64,000 nt of DNA from Theocolax elegans (lineage: Eukaryota > Arthropoda > Insecta > Hymenoptera > Cerocephalidae), in contig CM047426.1 in NCBI GenBank assembly GCA_026168455.1, positions 67,919,342 through 67,983,341 on the forward strand, read 5' to 3'. Positions within the stretch are counted from its first letter, which is position 1. Each line of letters starts with the position of its first letter. Both the position numbers and the translations under genes were made by a program. The notes beneath the pieces were generated by a model. It searched no databases. It worked only from the letters and a program-made list of their open reading frames with translations, and was not told the DNA's origin. This document shows, one piece after another, positions 46,620-57,479 of this stretch.

Positions 46620-46802
46620 ATATACATTGAAAAATTGTCGCGCGCAAATCAAGTATCATGTCAAAGGGTGCGACAGCGCCCGACGCCAGTATGCGCGCCT
46701 AAGCCTTATTATACAGCTAACTCGGTCATCGTATTTTTCCTTTCATTACCGTTTATTATATACTATTTATTTTTTGAAATTTATAAAACATCGCTTTCCC
46801 TA

Positions 46803-47016
46803 TTTTTTTTTTTTTTATTATTTTAACGTCGCTCTTTTTATGCTCCCAAACCGGTGCTAATGAGCGACGGAGGTCATCCGATGTCTTGGTGAAGAAAGCA
46901 CTTGTTGAAAATACATTCGCCAGTGGTGCTTGTATCAATCGGTCGAGGCCGGGAATCGAATCTGGGACCTCCAGATTACGAGCCCGACGCCCTACCGACC
47001 GAGTCATCGCAGGCCT
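46803..47016 (-). mobile_element. SINE-B, copy 4 (full length)
   Basis: Minus strand from AGGCCTGCGATGACTCGG through the anticodon-like arm and the body to an A-rich tail (a T-run at 46803-46816 on the plus strand). The B box is slightly mutated (GATTCGATTCCCGGCC). Repeat E copy 2 lies immediately upstream in the element's orientation. Confidence 0.85.
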
Positions 47017-47330
47017 CGCTTTCCCTATTTATTTATTATTGGTTTAGATCTAGTTTTGTGCGAATTAATTCACGCGTAATTAAGAAAAGCCGCGATAAAG
47101 AAATTGGATGTCGATTTCCTTTACTCGATTTTTGCTTCTTCCCTTTATATTACATTACCCGTATATTTATACTTGGAAAAAAGTTGAGACAGAGCGATGG
47201 GCGAATATATAAGAGAGAAAGAAAGACACTCTTTTCCAGCCCGTGAAAGAACGCGTACAGAGGTAAAAACATAATAGGAGAAGTTCTAACGTGACCGTAA
47301 GAGGGAGCTGTATCGTCTGGCCGATTTTGT
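47017..47330 (-). repeat. Repeat E, copy 2
   Basis: Diverged inverted counterpart of 36710-37095 (landmarks given there), ending directly at the SINE-B head. Confidence 0.5.
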
Positions 47331-47600
47331 TGTGAATATGAGTTATTACAATTAATTAATTGTTTAGGTAATTTTTTTTAATTTTATATGAAGCCAATAT
47401 TATTGTGACATGTCAAATATTGTTGTGACATATCAAATATTCTTAGATTTATACTAAATATTACTATATGTATAGCAATGTATCCAAAATCACTTATCAA
47501 ATATATCCATATAACACTAACACAAATTGCTATATTGGATAGTAAAAATTGTACTATAGTAAAATTTATAAAATAAAGTTACAATATTTAATATGTAATG
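47331..47600. other. AT-rich spacer
   Basis: Nothing recognised. It ends at the target-site duplication of the ORF1-only retroposon. Confidence 0.5.
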
Positions 47601-47830
47601 TTATAATCAATCTTTTTTTTTTGTTTTCGTGGAAAACTGGAGAAATTTTACATAAGACGACGACGAGGGTCCGCACTCGTCGCCAGTGCCGGATTCTTGC
47701 CGGCTAAAACTCCAAACCCAACGCTTTCACCTGCCCAGCCCGGAACTATTTTTCACATTACTTCAAGCTGGGAGGCATGTCTGTGACGTCATTCGTTCCT
47801 TATTCTAACCTCCCACGTTGAGACTGCCAC

Positions 47831-48648
47831 TTATTGTGAAACGGCCTTCCTTGCGGTTTCGAGCGCGCGCCGAAAGATGGCACAGGCTCCGGACCCCGCC
47901 ATGTGAGGTACTCCCTGAGCACCCTTTGATGGACAAAGGAAACATTGGGGAGAACTCTTGCAATTCTTAAGGTTGTGTCCAGGCTCGCTGCACTTGTAGC
48001 ATGACGAGGACCTGTCCACTCCCTTACAATTCCGTTTCGTGTGGCCGAAGTCTAGGCACCGATAGCACCTCTTGACCAAAACTCGATCCCGAACGCGACA
48101 GCTTACAAAGCCGACGCAAAGATGTCGCATCGACTTTAGTTTGTCAGCGGTCTCGTGATCTAGCTTCACGATGGCTGTCTTTTGTTGATTGCGGTTGGGT
48201 CCCAAAAGCTTCACATCTCGGCTGTCAGGCGGAGACGCGAGAACTTTATTTAGGGCCACCACCACTTCGTCCCTCGTTGTGAGAGCGTCCAGGTCTCTGA
48301 TCTCCAGGGTCACCCTTCGATCTCGGATCTTAACTTCTCCATACCTTTAGTAGCCATGCGGACTTTCTCCGCGAATGCTGCTGCATCCGTCTTCTTGCCC
48401 AGTCGGAGCAAGACATCTCCCCGCCCTGTCGGCCGTACGCTCAGAACCTGGGCGCCGCTGTCGTCCGGGTTGACTTCCTTTCGGAGCTTCCCCAAGACTT
48501 CAGCAAACGTACGGTCCCTCGCGACAGTGACCACCAGGGTGGATACCGGCGCCATCTGGTGCTTTCTCCTATCAAGAGGCGCCTGTCCCGACTTGACTGT
48601 CGGCTTTTTTCCCGCCACTGACGCGGACTTGGATTGCTGCTTGTCCAT
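47831..48648 (-). pseudogene. R1/TRAS-like ORF1, C-terminal part with CCHC zinc knuckles
   Basis: Two frames overlap by 4 nt (48310-48648 then 47831-48313), implying a single frame change near 48310. The first contains STLVVTVARDRTFAEVLGKL and GRGDVLLRLGKKTDA, an RRM-like segment typical of R1-clade ORF1. The second has CRVRDRVLVKRCYRCLDFGH, TKRNC and CYKCSEPGHNLKNC, two CCHC knuckles, and CFLCPSKGAQGVPHMAGSGAC, a third variant knuckle. This triple-knuckle end is diagnostic for R1/TRAS/Jockey-type ORF1. It is nucleic-acid-binding and not enzymatic. Confidence 0.85.
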
Positions 48649-48842
48649 GTCACGTGGTGGTACCTCCTTTCGAGGCTTCTTCTTCTTGCGGCTCTTAGAG
48701 ACCTCCGGGGGGGGCTTTGGGGGCCCTCTCTACTTCTCTTTTGAGCCTGGATTCTAGCTGTAGCCGTAAAGACAGCTTTAGCTATTATGCCTCTTCTCTT
48801 AGGCTGCCGACGATTCTCGTGACCAACTCGATAATCCTCGAC

Positions 48843-49388
48843 TTAGCACTTGTAATCGTCGACTGCCGAAAACATCTTCTTGGTTTTCCCGTAGAACTCT
48901 TGTACAAGAGTGTCTACGGTCTTCAGCCCTGTCTTGACGACCATGGAGATGTTAGGCTGCTTTGCACAAGCTGCCAACATAGCCTGGAGTTCGCACTTTA
49001 GATGGTCGTAAGTGGAGTCGATGTCCTCCTGCGCCTTCTCTACCTTCTCGTATTCCTTGCAGAATATTTCTATCTCCTCTTGAGATTCCTTACTATAGGT
49101 AGAGATGCCACTGATGGCACTACCAAGGCTGGTAACGCTGCCGCTTCGTAACCTGCTTGCGGATGCAATACTCAACATCTGTAACGACGGCTGCTGTTGG
49201 GAGTTTTCTTTCGAGGGCCACACCTCCGACGTGTTTGTAGAACGAAGCGCTTGGTGGCCTCCCCCAAAATCCATGAGGTCAGCGCCGGCCACCGGGGCTT
49301 TCACCGGATCGGAACCGACGGCGGGATTGACTCCTGGTTTGGAACTGCCCGCTTGGGGTAGTAGGTATTCCATTCGCTTGCTCATCAT
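48843..49388 (-). pseudogene. R1/TRAS-like ORF1, N-terminal part
   Basis: The frame starts at ATG 49388 (a second ATG follows immediately), about 130 nt from the element's 5' end. Residues ~1-75 are low-complexity. Residues ~75-110 are Ser-rich. Residues ~115-155 (EEIEIFCKEYEKVEKAQEDI) form a probable coiled coil. It stops at TAA 48843-48845. ORF1 continues in another frame after a basic region (48650-48840), where a GGGGGGG run near 48707 may account for one frame change. The ORF1 protein packages element RNA. Confidence 0.65.
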
Positions 49389-49532
49389 CCTTCTTTAACT
49401 GTTTGGTCCACGGAGGCTATTTTGTTTCACCTCTACCCTTCATGCAAGCGTGTCGAGCTTTCCCCCATCCGCCACCCGGGGGACGCACCGCATACGGGAA
49501 CAGGAAACCCCGTGTGGGTTATAATCAATCTT

Positions 49533-50410
49533 ACGTGAATAACAAATTTTACTACCAAGTTAACAAGTTCTTACATCCTATATAGTGAAATGTATGCTAC
49601 ACATATTAAAATTTGTATAATATTGTAGAAATATTTTATATACGCGTATACATTCATTTCTTTTTCAGTATTCAATTGTTTTGAGACGACATTTTAATTT
49701 AAGGATATTCTAGTTACTCCGTTCGTCTAATAGATGTCGTGTATAAAATTTTCTATTTCTCCAGTTCTTCTCGCAAATGCTCAAAAATGTGTCAATTAGT
49801 ATATAAGAAACAAAAAGATATTTAGTTATTATGCGAAAATGTATTTGCCGTTCAGTGTATTGCAATGATAGCGATTGAAATAATATTTAAGTTTGTCAAT
49901 AATAAGTGTAATGAATAAATATATGCGAGCGAATAAAAATTACGAGCAACTGCGTAAGAAAATAGTATATAATTAAATCTCCAAATATTTAATGTTTTTT
50001 GAGTACTTAATTGACAAAAGAAATTCTCCCAATATATAAAATCTATTTGGAATTGTTTAAAAACAAAATATAATTCATTTTTACTTCCTTAAATTCGCAT
50101 TTAAAAAATATCAGATTGAATAATAAAATTGGTGACTGTAAACCTGAATGATTGCAAGCATATTGTTATGTAAGCGGATCCTGTGTCATTCTCCAACCTT
50201 ATTAATGTTACTGAATAACCTTTTTTTAACTTTCTATATAAAGCCAATACATATGTGTTTGATACTTTGGCAAGTAACTAGTATTTAATAATTATATGAA
50301 CTAAAATAAATACAGGATTATTCTATTTCCAATGTTAAGTGAAAGGGATGTTTAATAATTATACCTTCACTTAATTAAATAATTTAAAAAAATGTTGATA
50401 AGATATTTGT
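49533..50410. other. AT-rich spacer
   Basis: No supported feature between the ORF1-only retroposon and Gypsy-2. Confidence 0.55.
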
Positions 50411-50636
50411 TGTGATTGCGTACGCGTACCAGCTTTATAAGAGACCTCTATAGCCGATAGAGGTAACTACGTACGACGCCGCAGGGCGTAGTGTGAGTTA
50501 CGGGCAGTACGGCCCAGTAGGCCAAAAGAGCAACGGCTCTTACGCTCACGCACCTCGAGTACCTATATAAGTCTATACCACGAGTCAATCCTTTACTCAT
50601 TTCCTCTCCTATAACTATCTACGAAATACTAGCACA
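50411..50636 (+). mobile_element. Gypsy-2 5' LTR
   Basis: It starts TGTGATTGCG and ends CTAGCACA, obeying TG...CA. It contains a TATATAAG promoter box at 50563-50570. A short hairpin is visible (CTCTATAGCCGATAGAG). With no 3' partner, boundaries rest on the TG/CA rule and the adjacent primer-binding site. Confidence 0.65.
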
Positions 50637-50654
50637 TGGTGTCAAATGTTCTCA
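50637..50654 (+). promoter_or_regulatory. Gypsy-2 primer-binding site
   Basis: TGGTGTCAAATG starts at the LTR end. TGG is the expected complement of a tRNA 3' CCA, and TGGTGTCA is a common Ty3/Gypsy primer-binding-site start. The tRNA is not identified. Confidence 0.6.
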
Positions 50655-50665
50655 ACAGCTCCCAA

Positions 50666-51133
50666 ATGTTCGTGATTTCGTCAGCCGCGAGTGTCCGCGT
50701 ACCTAACGAGTTTGACTTTTCGAGTCCTCAGTTATGGCCAGGTATGTGGCTCAAGAGATTTACAAGGTACATGTCGGTTACCGGCCTTTCGGAGAAACCG
50801 GACTCAGAAATAATAGATTTACTATGTTACACTATGGGAGAAAAGGCCAAGGACATTTTAAATCAGCTATTACCGCAAATGGATACCAATACGACGCTCG
50901 AGTCAGTTAAAGCAAAATTCGGCACGTATTTTTCTCAGAATTTAATTCGAGGGTGTAGAAAGAAGACAAAAAAGTAGACGCTTTTGTAACGGGCCTATAT
51001 ACCCTCGCAAGTATATCCGAATATGGCGCACTTAAAGACGAGTTAGAGACCACATAGTAATTGGAATACGAGACGTACGAACTTCCGAACGTTTACAACT
51101 GACATCGGAATTATTATTAGAAAAAGCAATTAG
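50666..51133 (+). pseudogene. gag: Gypsy-2 gag, N-terminal part
   Basis: I choose ATG 50666 because the upstream in-frame ATG (50636) overlaps the LTR end and primer-binding site. The frame gives VRVPNEFDFSSPQLWPGMWL, KRFTRYMSVTGLSEKPDSE and DLLCYTMGEKAKDILNQLLP, the typical capsid-like gag of this Ty3/Gypsy lineage. A frame change at ~50960 follows, and gag-like sequence (RDH.VIGIRDVRTSERLQLT, SELLLEKAI) continues to 51133. There the insertion breaks it. Gag assembles the virus-like particle. Confidence 0.8.
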
Positions 51134-52481
51134 GATTCCGATCGCGGAGCTCGGAGCGATCGAACGTATCGTATCGTGTAATTTTTTAGCGCTCCCGCGC
51201 ACGTTTGCGGTCTTGTTGCTTCGGGATCCGCGAGCGGAATCACAAAATATAATATTGTGCATTTAATATTATAAGTATATTATTCAAGACGAAGAAGACA
51301 TATAATTCAATTGCAAATTCGTGAAAATGAAAGAAATATAATGATGAAATTCAATGGTAATTTGTAATACTCAAGACGTAAGAAAATATATAATCCAACT
51401 GCAAATTTGAGAAAATGAAAGAAAGAAAGAAGAAATAAAATGAAGAAGTTTAATGGTGATAATTGTAAGGTGTCTTTTGAATAGTTGATACGGAAAATTA
51501 TATTATGTAATGAAGAAGTTCAGTGATGATATTTTTGTTGTCTATATACCAGATTTGCGATCACGGTCATAATTTATTACAGTGATGTTGAGTGATGTTT
51601 ACTCCCCATTCTTGGAAGGAAGTGTATACATTAAAGCTTGCGTTGACTTTAGATGTTAATATACTTTCTTTTGGTTGTGTGGATGATCATTTGCTTTCAT
51701 AGTATCGATCTCATTTCGCTTTATATTGTAAACATAGAAAACAGTTACGTAAGGTCATTCCCGGTATTACATTATTTGGAAATGTACTCTGTTAAAATCT
51801 TTATTAAGTAATTTTAAATGAACAAAATGAAGATTATGAAAAAAGTGATTATTGAATTTGATGATATGAGTGATGTTTTTTGGACAATGAATTTAGTGAC
51901 AATCGTGACTAGATCAAATGTCAATGCAGAAAGTTAACAACTAAGATTTTGGATGAATTTCTTAGAAATGGGAATTAAATTATAAGAAATAATTAGCCCC
52001 AATATGATGTATATAAAGATTATGAATGCTATGGTATAATCTCTGGACATGATATTAGTACATTGTTTAATAGAAACATTAATGAGAGTATATATAGGAT
52101 TCTATTTTTATATTATTGTCAAAAATTATGGTTTAAGTTTCAATAATATATAAATTTTGAAATTTGTTGCATATTTAAGTATATAATATAGGGGTAAGAA
52201 AAAGAAAGAGGGGAAATTGAAAAGAAGGATAAATGATAGTTTATATTATATAAATAATCAAAATTGAATATGAATAATTTAAAAAGAGAAAATGAAAAAG
52301 CAAAATAAAGGAGTTAAGGAATAATAATATGAAGTTTCAAATATAAGGAATATAGAAGATAAGATAATATGAAGATATTTATAAAGAATAGATAATATTC
52401 TAGATAATATAGATAAGTGAGATAATAAGTATAAGTACATAGCCTAGAGCTTATAACCTTTAGGAACAAAAAAAAAAAGTT
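51134..52481 (+). mobile_element. Insertion inside Gypsy-2 gag
   Basis: Gag is read to the residues KAI at 51133 and resumes with TIARQAESQ at ~52482, so about 1.35 kb is foreign. ATTA lies on both sides (a possible 4-bp duplication). The right end carries an A-run (52469-52480), suggesting a retroposon. The interior has a diverged ~100-bp tandem duplication (51283-51367 and 51370-51465). The first 110 nt are GC-rich and the rest AT-rich. No protein was recognised. Confidence 0.6.
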
Positions 52482-52850
52482 ATTACTATCGCCAGACAAG
52501 CAGAGTCTCAAGTGTAAGAAAATAAGTTACTGCGAAAAGAAAATTCGGATCAAGGATTTGTCAATCGCGTATATAATAAACAAAAGAATCCCAACGGCCA
52601 CAAAAATAAAAAACCTGTAATGGTCAAGAAATCAAATAGTGCAAAAAAGCCTCAATGTTACCGTTGTGGACTGACTCAACATGATGACCCCAAGAAATGT
52701 CCAGCTATACGAGCAGAATGCAGAAAGTGTAAAAAAATAGGACATTGGGACCGCGCATGCAGGTCGGGCGTTCCGCGCCAAGAAACAAAGGACAACAACA
52801 AACAGCGGCCCCAGCTTCGAAATAATTCTGCGAATTCCCGAATTCTCTAG
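52482..52850 (+). pseudogene. gag: Gypsy-2 gag, C-terminal nucleocapsid part
   Basis: After the insertion, gag continues through one TAA (~52515) and a Lys-rich linker. Two zinc knuckles follow: CYRCGLTQHDDPKKC (a spaced variant) and CRKCKKIGHWDRAC (canonical CX2CX4HX4C), at about 52656-52752. These bind the genomic RNA. The frame ends at TAG near 52848, just before the protease. Confidence 0.8.
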
Positions 52851-52854
52851 CAAT

Positions 52855-52955
52855 GTCGATTTTATTATTGACACCGGCGCAGACGTTACATGCGTAGCAG
52901 AAAAATACGTAACGAAATCGTGTGGATTAAAATTATACCGTCCCGGAAAATTATA
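52855..52955 (+). pseudogene. Gypsy-2 aspartic protease fragment
   Basis: VDFIIDTGADVTCVAEKYV contains the DTGA catalytic motif of retroviral proteases. The frame closes with TAG near 52957. The remaining protease sequence (LGPDGNALNV, then NLLGKPEII) continues in the frame of the RT ORF, so one frameshift separates the halves. Confidence 0.75.
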
Positions 52956-54074
52956 TTAGGACCGGACGGAAATGCGTTAAACGTAATAGATTATCTTAAT
53001 GTTAATTGTATAAGAAAATCAAAATGCATTGAAGCGAAAATTTTTATATTGCGCAATTTAAAAAAAAATTTACTAGGTAAACCGGAAATTATCAAATTTA
53101 ATTTAATAAAAGAAATTAATAACGTACAAATAAACGATTCAGTGGAAAATATTTTGCATAATTATAATAACATTTTTACCGGTCTTGGAAATTTCAAACA
53201 CTATTTTCTTTTAAATGAATTTTTAAATCGTGTGCCTCATTGCGCAACTGTACCACGTGTAGTTCCGATCGCATTATTACCGCGTTTAAAAAATGAATTG
53301 GATAGACTAATGGATTTAAATGTTATAAAACCCGTAGACTTTCTGACGGACTGGCGCAGTCCAATCGTCGTTGTATCGAAAGAGAATTCGGAAGAAATTC
53401 GTCTTTGTTGCGATTACGCAAAATTAAATAGTTGTGTAAACCGTGCGGTTTTTCTCACTCTAAAAATTGAAGTAGCTTTAACAAAACTGAAGGGGGCTAA
53501 AATATTTTCAAGTCTGGACGTAAAAACTAGCTTCCACCAGATTAAGCTCGACTCGGTGAGTCAACCGCTTACAACCTTTATATCACCTTTCGGGAGATAT
53601 ATGTTTACTCGCCTACCCTTCGGCATAAACTGCGCTTCTGACTACTTTTCAAAAAGGTTTTGTGATCTTCTCGCGGATATCGAAAACGTTATAGTACATA
53701 TCGACGATATTTTAATATACGCGGAGTCAGAAACCGAACATAATAGAATATTAAAAAAAGTATTACAACGTATTCAAAACGATGGCCTTACTATAAATAG
53801 AGATAAATGTAAATTTGCTGTCAACGAAATCCACTTCTTAGGGCATAAAATCTCAGTACACGGAGTCAATGTCCTGCCAGGTCGTATTTCAGCAATAAAA
53901 AATTTTCCGGCCCCGCACGATAAAAAAAGTTTATTAAGATTTCTCGGTACAATAAACTATGTCAGCAAATTTATTCCAAATAAATCTCAATTGCTCGAGC
54001 CACTTAATGACTTACTAAAACACGAAACGCCGTTTGTATGGGGCAACCACAAATTCAAGCTTTTGAAACCGTAA
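52956..54074 (+). pseudogene. pol: Gypsy-2 protease C-terminus and reverse transcriptase
   Basis: The frame is open to 54074. RT landmarks: the tether VPRVVPIALLPRLKNELD, SPIVVVSKENSEEIRLCCDY, FSSLDVKTSFHQIKLD, FISPFGRYMFTRLPFGINCA, then VIVHIDDILIYAESE. In that last block the catalytic box is HIDD instead of the usual Y/F-x-DD, although both Asp are kept. The thumb and connection follow with INRDKCKFAVNEIHFLGHKI and SLLRFLGTINYVSKFIPN. A stop at 54072-54074 ends the frame just before RNase H. Confidence 0.9.
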
Positions 54075-54672
54075 AAAAACTGATACAAAGCGCGCCAACG
54101 CTAGCTCATTTCGATATTTAAAAAAAAATCGTGGTGCAAGCAGATGCTTCAAGTTATGGGCTTGGGGGCGCGCTTATGCAAGAAGGTAACTGCAAAGAAC
54201 GTGAAGTCGTCGCATACGCGTTGCGAGTCTTGACCGACTGCGAAAAGCGATATAGCCAAATCGAAAAAGAAGCGATGGCCCTCGCGTTTGCTGCCGATCG
54301 TTTCAAAGAATTTATAACCGCGATCGACGTCACATTCGAAACAGACCATAACCCATTACTTCAAATACTTCAGACAAAAGCTTTGGACGATCTCACGCCG
54401 CGCCTTCAACGCATACGAATGCGATAATGCGCTATAACTATGAAGTTTCGTATATCCCGGGGAAGAGACTTGTATTAGCCGATTGTCTTTCCAGAAGTCC
54501 CGTTTCAAAAATTAATGAGTCGGAGATTGAATTAAACGAGGAAATAAATTCGCATATAAATTCTGTTACGGCTAGCCTTTCCGCAAGTAATAATTTAATG
54601 GGGCGCATCCGATCCAAACAAGAGGCAGACTATATTTGTGACATTCTAAAGCAGTATTGTGTATCGGGCTGA
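54075..54672 (+). pseudogene. pol: Gypsy-2 RNase H
   Basis: One frame (54131-54427) shows VQADASSYGLGGALMQEG (first catalytic Asp), EKRYSQIEKEAMALAFAADR (Glu) and FETDHNPLLQIL (TDH). After a stop at 54425-54427 the next frame gives YNYEVSYIPGKRLVLADCLS and RSP, the domain end and the linker to integrase. The catalytic residues are intact. Confidence 0.9.
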
Positions 54673-54779
54673 CCCCCAAATAACCGTTTACCGGAGAGCC
54701 TTACTTCCAGCTCCGTAACGAAATATCATTTAGCGACGGATTCGTATTATATAATCTAAGGTTAGTAATTCCCGCGTCA

Positions 54780-56012
54780 TTGCAAAAAGAAATTTTAGTC
54801 AAACTTCACGAAGGACATTTAGGTGTAAGTCGATGCCGGGAAAGAATGAAACAATGTGTTTGGTGGTTCGGGAGTAGTTCTCAACTGCGTCTTTTAATAG
54901 AATATTGCCCGAATTGTACAGAAGAAAGAAAAAATTTTCATCAGCCCTTCGTAAGAGATAAATTTCCTGACCGTCCATGGTAAAAAATTGCTATAGATTT
55001 ATTTAAATGCGACAGATGGTTTCTTGTCATTACGGACTATTACAGTAGATTCTTCGAAATTTGCACTCTTAAATCGCTTACCGACAAGGAAATTATAAAT
55101 TGTTGCAAAGAAATGTTCGCTAGATACGGTATTCCGGAAATTGTTAAAAGCGATTGCGGTACGCAATTTGCCGCGGCATTTCGTCAATTCGCAAGCGATT
55201 TTGATTTCGAGCATGTGACAAGTTCACTAGACTTTCCATAGAGTAACGGCGCAGCCGAAGCGGCGGTAAAAAGCGCAAAAATGATTATAAAGAAGTGCGA
55301 TGATGTAAATTTCGGGTTGTTAGCGTATCGAACAACTCCTCTCGAAAATTGTTTTACCCCAGCGGAGTTATTATTATCGCGTAACATACGCTCCCGTGTC
55401 CCGATTATTCCCGCAAAACTCGGTACGTTTACTCATCACAAAAAAATTGTACTTAAAGAAAACCATAACAAAGAAAAACAAGAACGCTTATTTAACAAAC
55501 GCCATCGCGTAAGAAAACTACCAGATTTAACCGTAGGAGACAAGGTTTGGATTATAGATATGCGAGTGTATGGAGAAATAGTCAGCAGACACCATAGCCC
55601 CAACTCTTTCGAAATTAAAACGGAGAAGGGAAATATCATAAGAAGAAATCGTTGGCATCTGGTACCCGCTCCATACAAGCATGCGTTAAATCAACAAAAT
55701 CATAGTCCGCCTATAATCCCCGACGATTATTTATATGCTCCTAATAGAAAAGAAAATACGCAAAATACCATAAAAAATAATGTAACGAATTATTCGACTA
55801 ACATACATGTCAACAGGGAAACTAGTCAAAATTGTAACGATCAGATGGTCAGGGAACCAACCGCATCTCGACCTAGCATCTCGATCCACGATGTAGCAAA
55901 CGGAGTCAAACAAACAAACGAAAATATACCGTCGCCTCCGAATAAAAACATTCTAACTCAGAAATCGCTTGGAAAATACGTTAACTCAGACTTCGCTTGG
56001 AGAACACGTTAA
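54780..56012 (+). pseudogene. pol: Gypsy-2 integrase
   Basis: 54780-54983 carries the HHCC zinc module (LHEGHLGVSRCRERMKQCVW, then CPNCTEERK) and ends at TAA. The catalytic core follows: AIDLFKCDRWFLVITDYYSR (Asp 1), VKSDCGTQFAAAF (Asp 2), a TAG at 55240-55242, SNGAAEAAVKSAK (Glu). The long frame 55281-56012 continues with LAYRTTPLENCFTPAELLL, LTVGDKVWIID and IRRNRWHLVPAP. The tail is polar and Asn-rich and runs into the 28-bp tandem repeats. Three in-frame lesions inactivate it. Confidence 0.9.
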
Positions 56013-56121
56013 CTCAGAAATCGCTTGGAGAACACGTTAACTCAGAATTCGCTTGGAGAACACGTCAACTCAAAAATCGCTTGGAGAAGACTTTAACTCA
56101 AAAGTTGCTTGGAGAACACGT
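55954..56121 (+). repeat. 28-bp tandem repeat array at the Gypsy-2 3' end
   Basis: Six successive units of TAACTCAGAAATCGCTTGG plus AGAACACGT with few differences, then a partial seventh. 28 is not a multiple of three, so copy-number changes shift the pol frame that reads into the first units. No 3' LTR follows. Confidence 0.9.
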
Positions 56122-56150
56122 TAATTCAGAGGATGATTTTTGGCGCTTCG

Positions 56151-56742
56151 ACTTAAGTTGGCACCACTGCCAAAAATTTTTAACAGTTCAAGAATAAATA
56201 AAAAAACTTTCATATATGTATACACGTATTTTATTTTAATTTCTCTAAGCGTTCTTATTATATACTAATGCGTTCTCCTAAAAAAGGTGGAAAATTCTTT
56301 AAATATTTAAGAAAATCGTAGAAATTAGTGTTTTCGATAACTTTATGAAATCGATATTTATACGGGCTCTCCATAAATGTGTAAAAGTACATAAATTTAT
56401 TTCTACTATAAAACGTAGAATAAATATTTGAAAGAATTGACATTGTGATGTGTTTGTACTTTATTTTTATGAAATTGCATTATTTCATAATTATATTGTT
56501 TTTAATATTATTTAAATATTAAAAAATTTGCTTTCTTTAGTTTTTGCGATTATCTAAAAAATATTTTGTATGGGAGAAAGTTCAACTTTATTCCCCCTTA
56601 CGACGAAAAGTATAAGACGAAAAGTATTTATATAAAAAGTATACGAAAATTATACATACATACATGATAAATAAGATATATATATATATATATAACAACA
56701 AATATCAAAGAACCGAAAAAATTCTTGCGCGCTTGGAGTTTC

Positions 56743-56776
<34 letters not shown>

Positions 56777-57479
56777 GGATCGATAGGCGATTTGCGATGA
56801 TGAGATGAGTGCATGTATAGAACAAAAACGTAAATATAATAACCGAAAATCGAAATCACAATCATGTAACTGTCTACGGTGTATTTGCTGGGAATAAACC
56901 GAAACATACTAAAAAGAGAAACAAAGAAGAGGAAAAAATTGATTACTTATTTTTGAAAGTATATATTCTATATTAGTATAGTTAGTAAATAGTAATTAAT
57001 TACATATTATATATCATATTATATAGCACAAATATCATCATCAAACGATTAATGTTGGATCAGGCGAAATATCTGTGGTGTATAATATAATTTATATTTA
57101 TTTATAAATTATAATTAAGTAAGTGTAATTATATTGTATGTGTTGTGTAATAATTGTATAATATAAAGATGTATGAAACAACAATTATTACGCGCAACGC
57201 TCGCTTTCATTTTTCATTTAAATCAGATCGAATTTCGAGATCGAGTTTCGAGATTTTTGATTCGACTGCTTACTCAATTTTTGTATACTCAACTCAATTT
57301 TTATGTAGGATTTTTATATAGGAATAGGATGGATGGATGGAAATATTTGTAAAATGTAACCTACCATGGTCTAAGAATAAACCCTTAAAAGGAAAAAAAA
57401 ATCAACAATCAATATTCGTAATGACACTAAACGAAACGAAGAACCACGATACACTACCGTTCCGTTCCGTTATTCCGTT
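56151..57479. other. AT-rich spacer with TA microsatellites
   Basis: (TA)n runs lie at ~56676-56693 and 56747-56776. (GGAT)n with ATAAACCC and an A-run (57325-57400) resembles the 3' end of a LINE whose body is absent. No gene. Confidence 0.5.

Larger units (their letters stand above)
47601..49532 (-). mobile_element. ORF1-only R1/TRAS-like retroposon with 14-bp target-site duplication
   Basis: TTATAATCAATCTT occurs at 47601-47614 and again at 49519-49532, bracketing a GC-rich minus-strand element. Its 5' end is CCCACACGGGGTTTCC. It contains only ORF1 (entries below). A short 3' UTR follows, with GAAGTAATGTGAAAAATAG and TTCCGGGCTGG, as in the R1-like 3' UTR at ~29360, and then an A-rich end. 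ORF2 is wholly absent between ORF1 and the 3' UTR. Both ends and the duplication being present means it moved as this short form or was deleted after insertion. Confidence 0.8.
50411..56150 (+). mobile_element. Gypsy-2: Ty3/Gypsy LTR retrotransposon, interrupted, 3' LTR not found
   Basis: 5' LTR (50411-50636), primer-binding site, gag, a 1.35-kb insertion, nucleocapsid knuckles, protease, RT, RNase H and integrase lie on one strand in Ty3/Gypsy order. It is distinct from Gypsy-1 (different gag, different integrase end, AT-richer codon use). The 3' end runs into a 28-bp tandem repeat array and no second LTR is recognisable. Confidence 0.85.

Noticed and set aside
55954..56121. CRISPR-like array
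   Set aside because: Units are directly adjacent with no unique spacers and the host is a eukaryote; it is a plain 28-bp tandem repeat.
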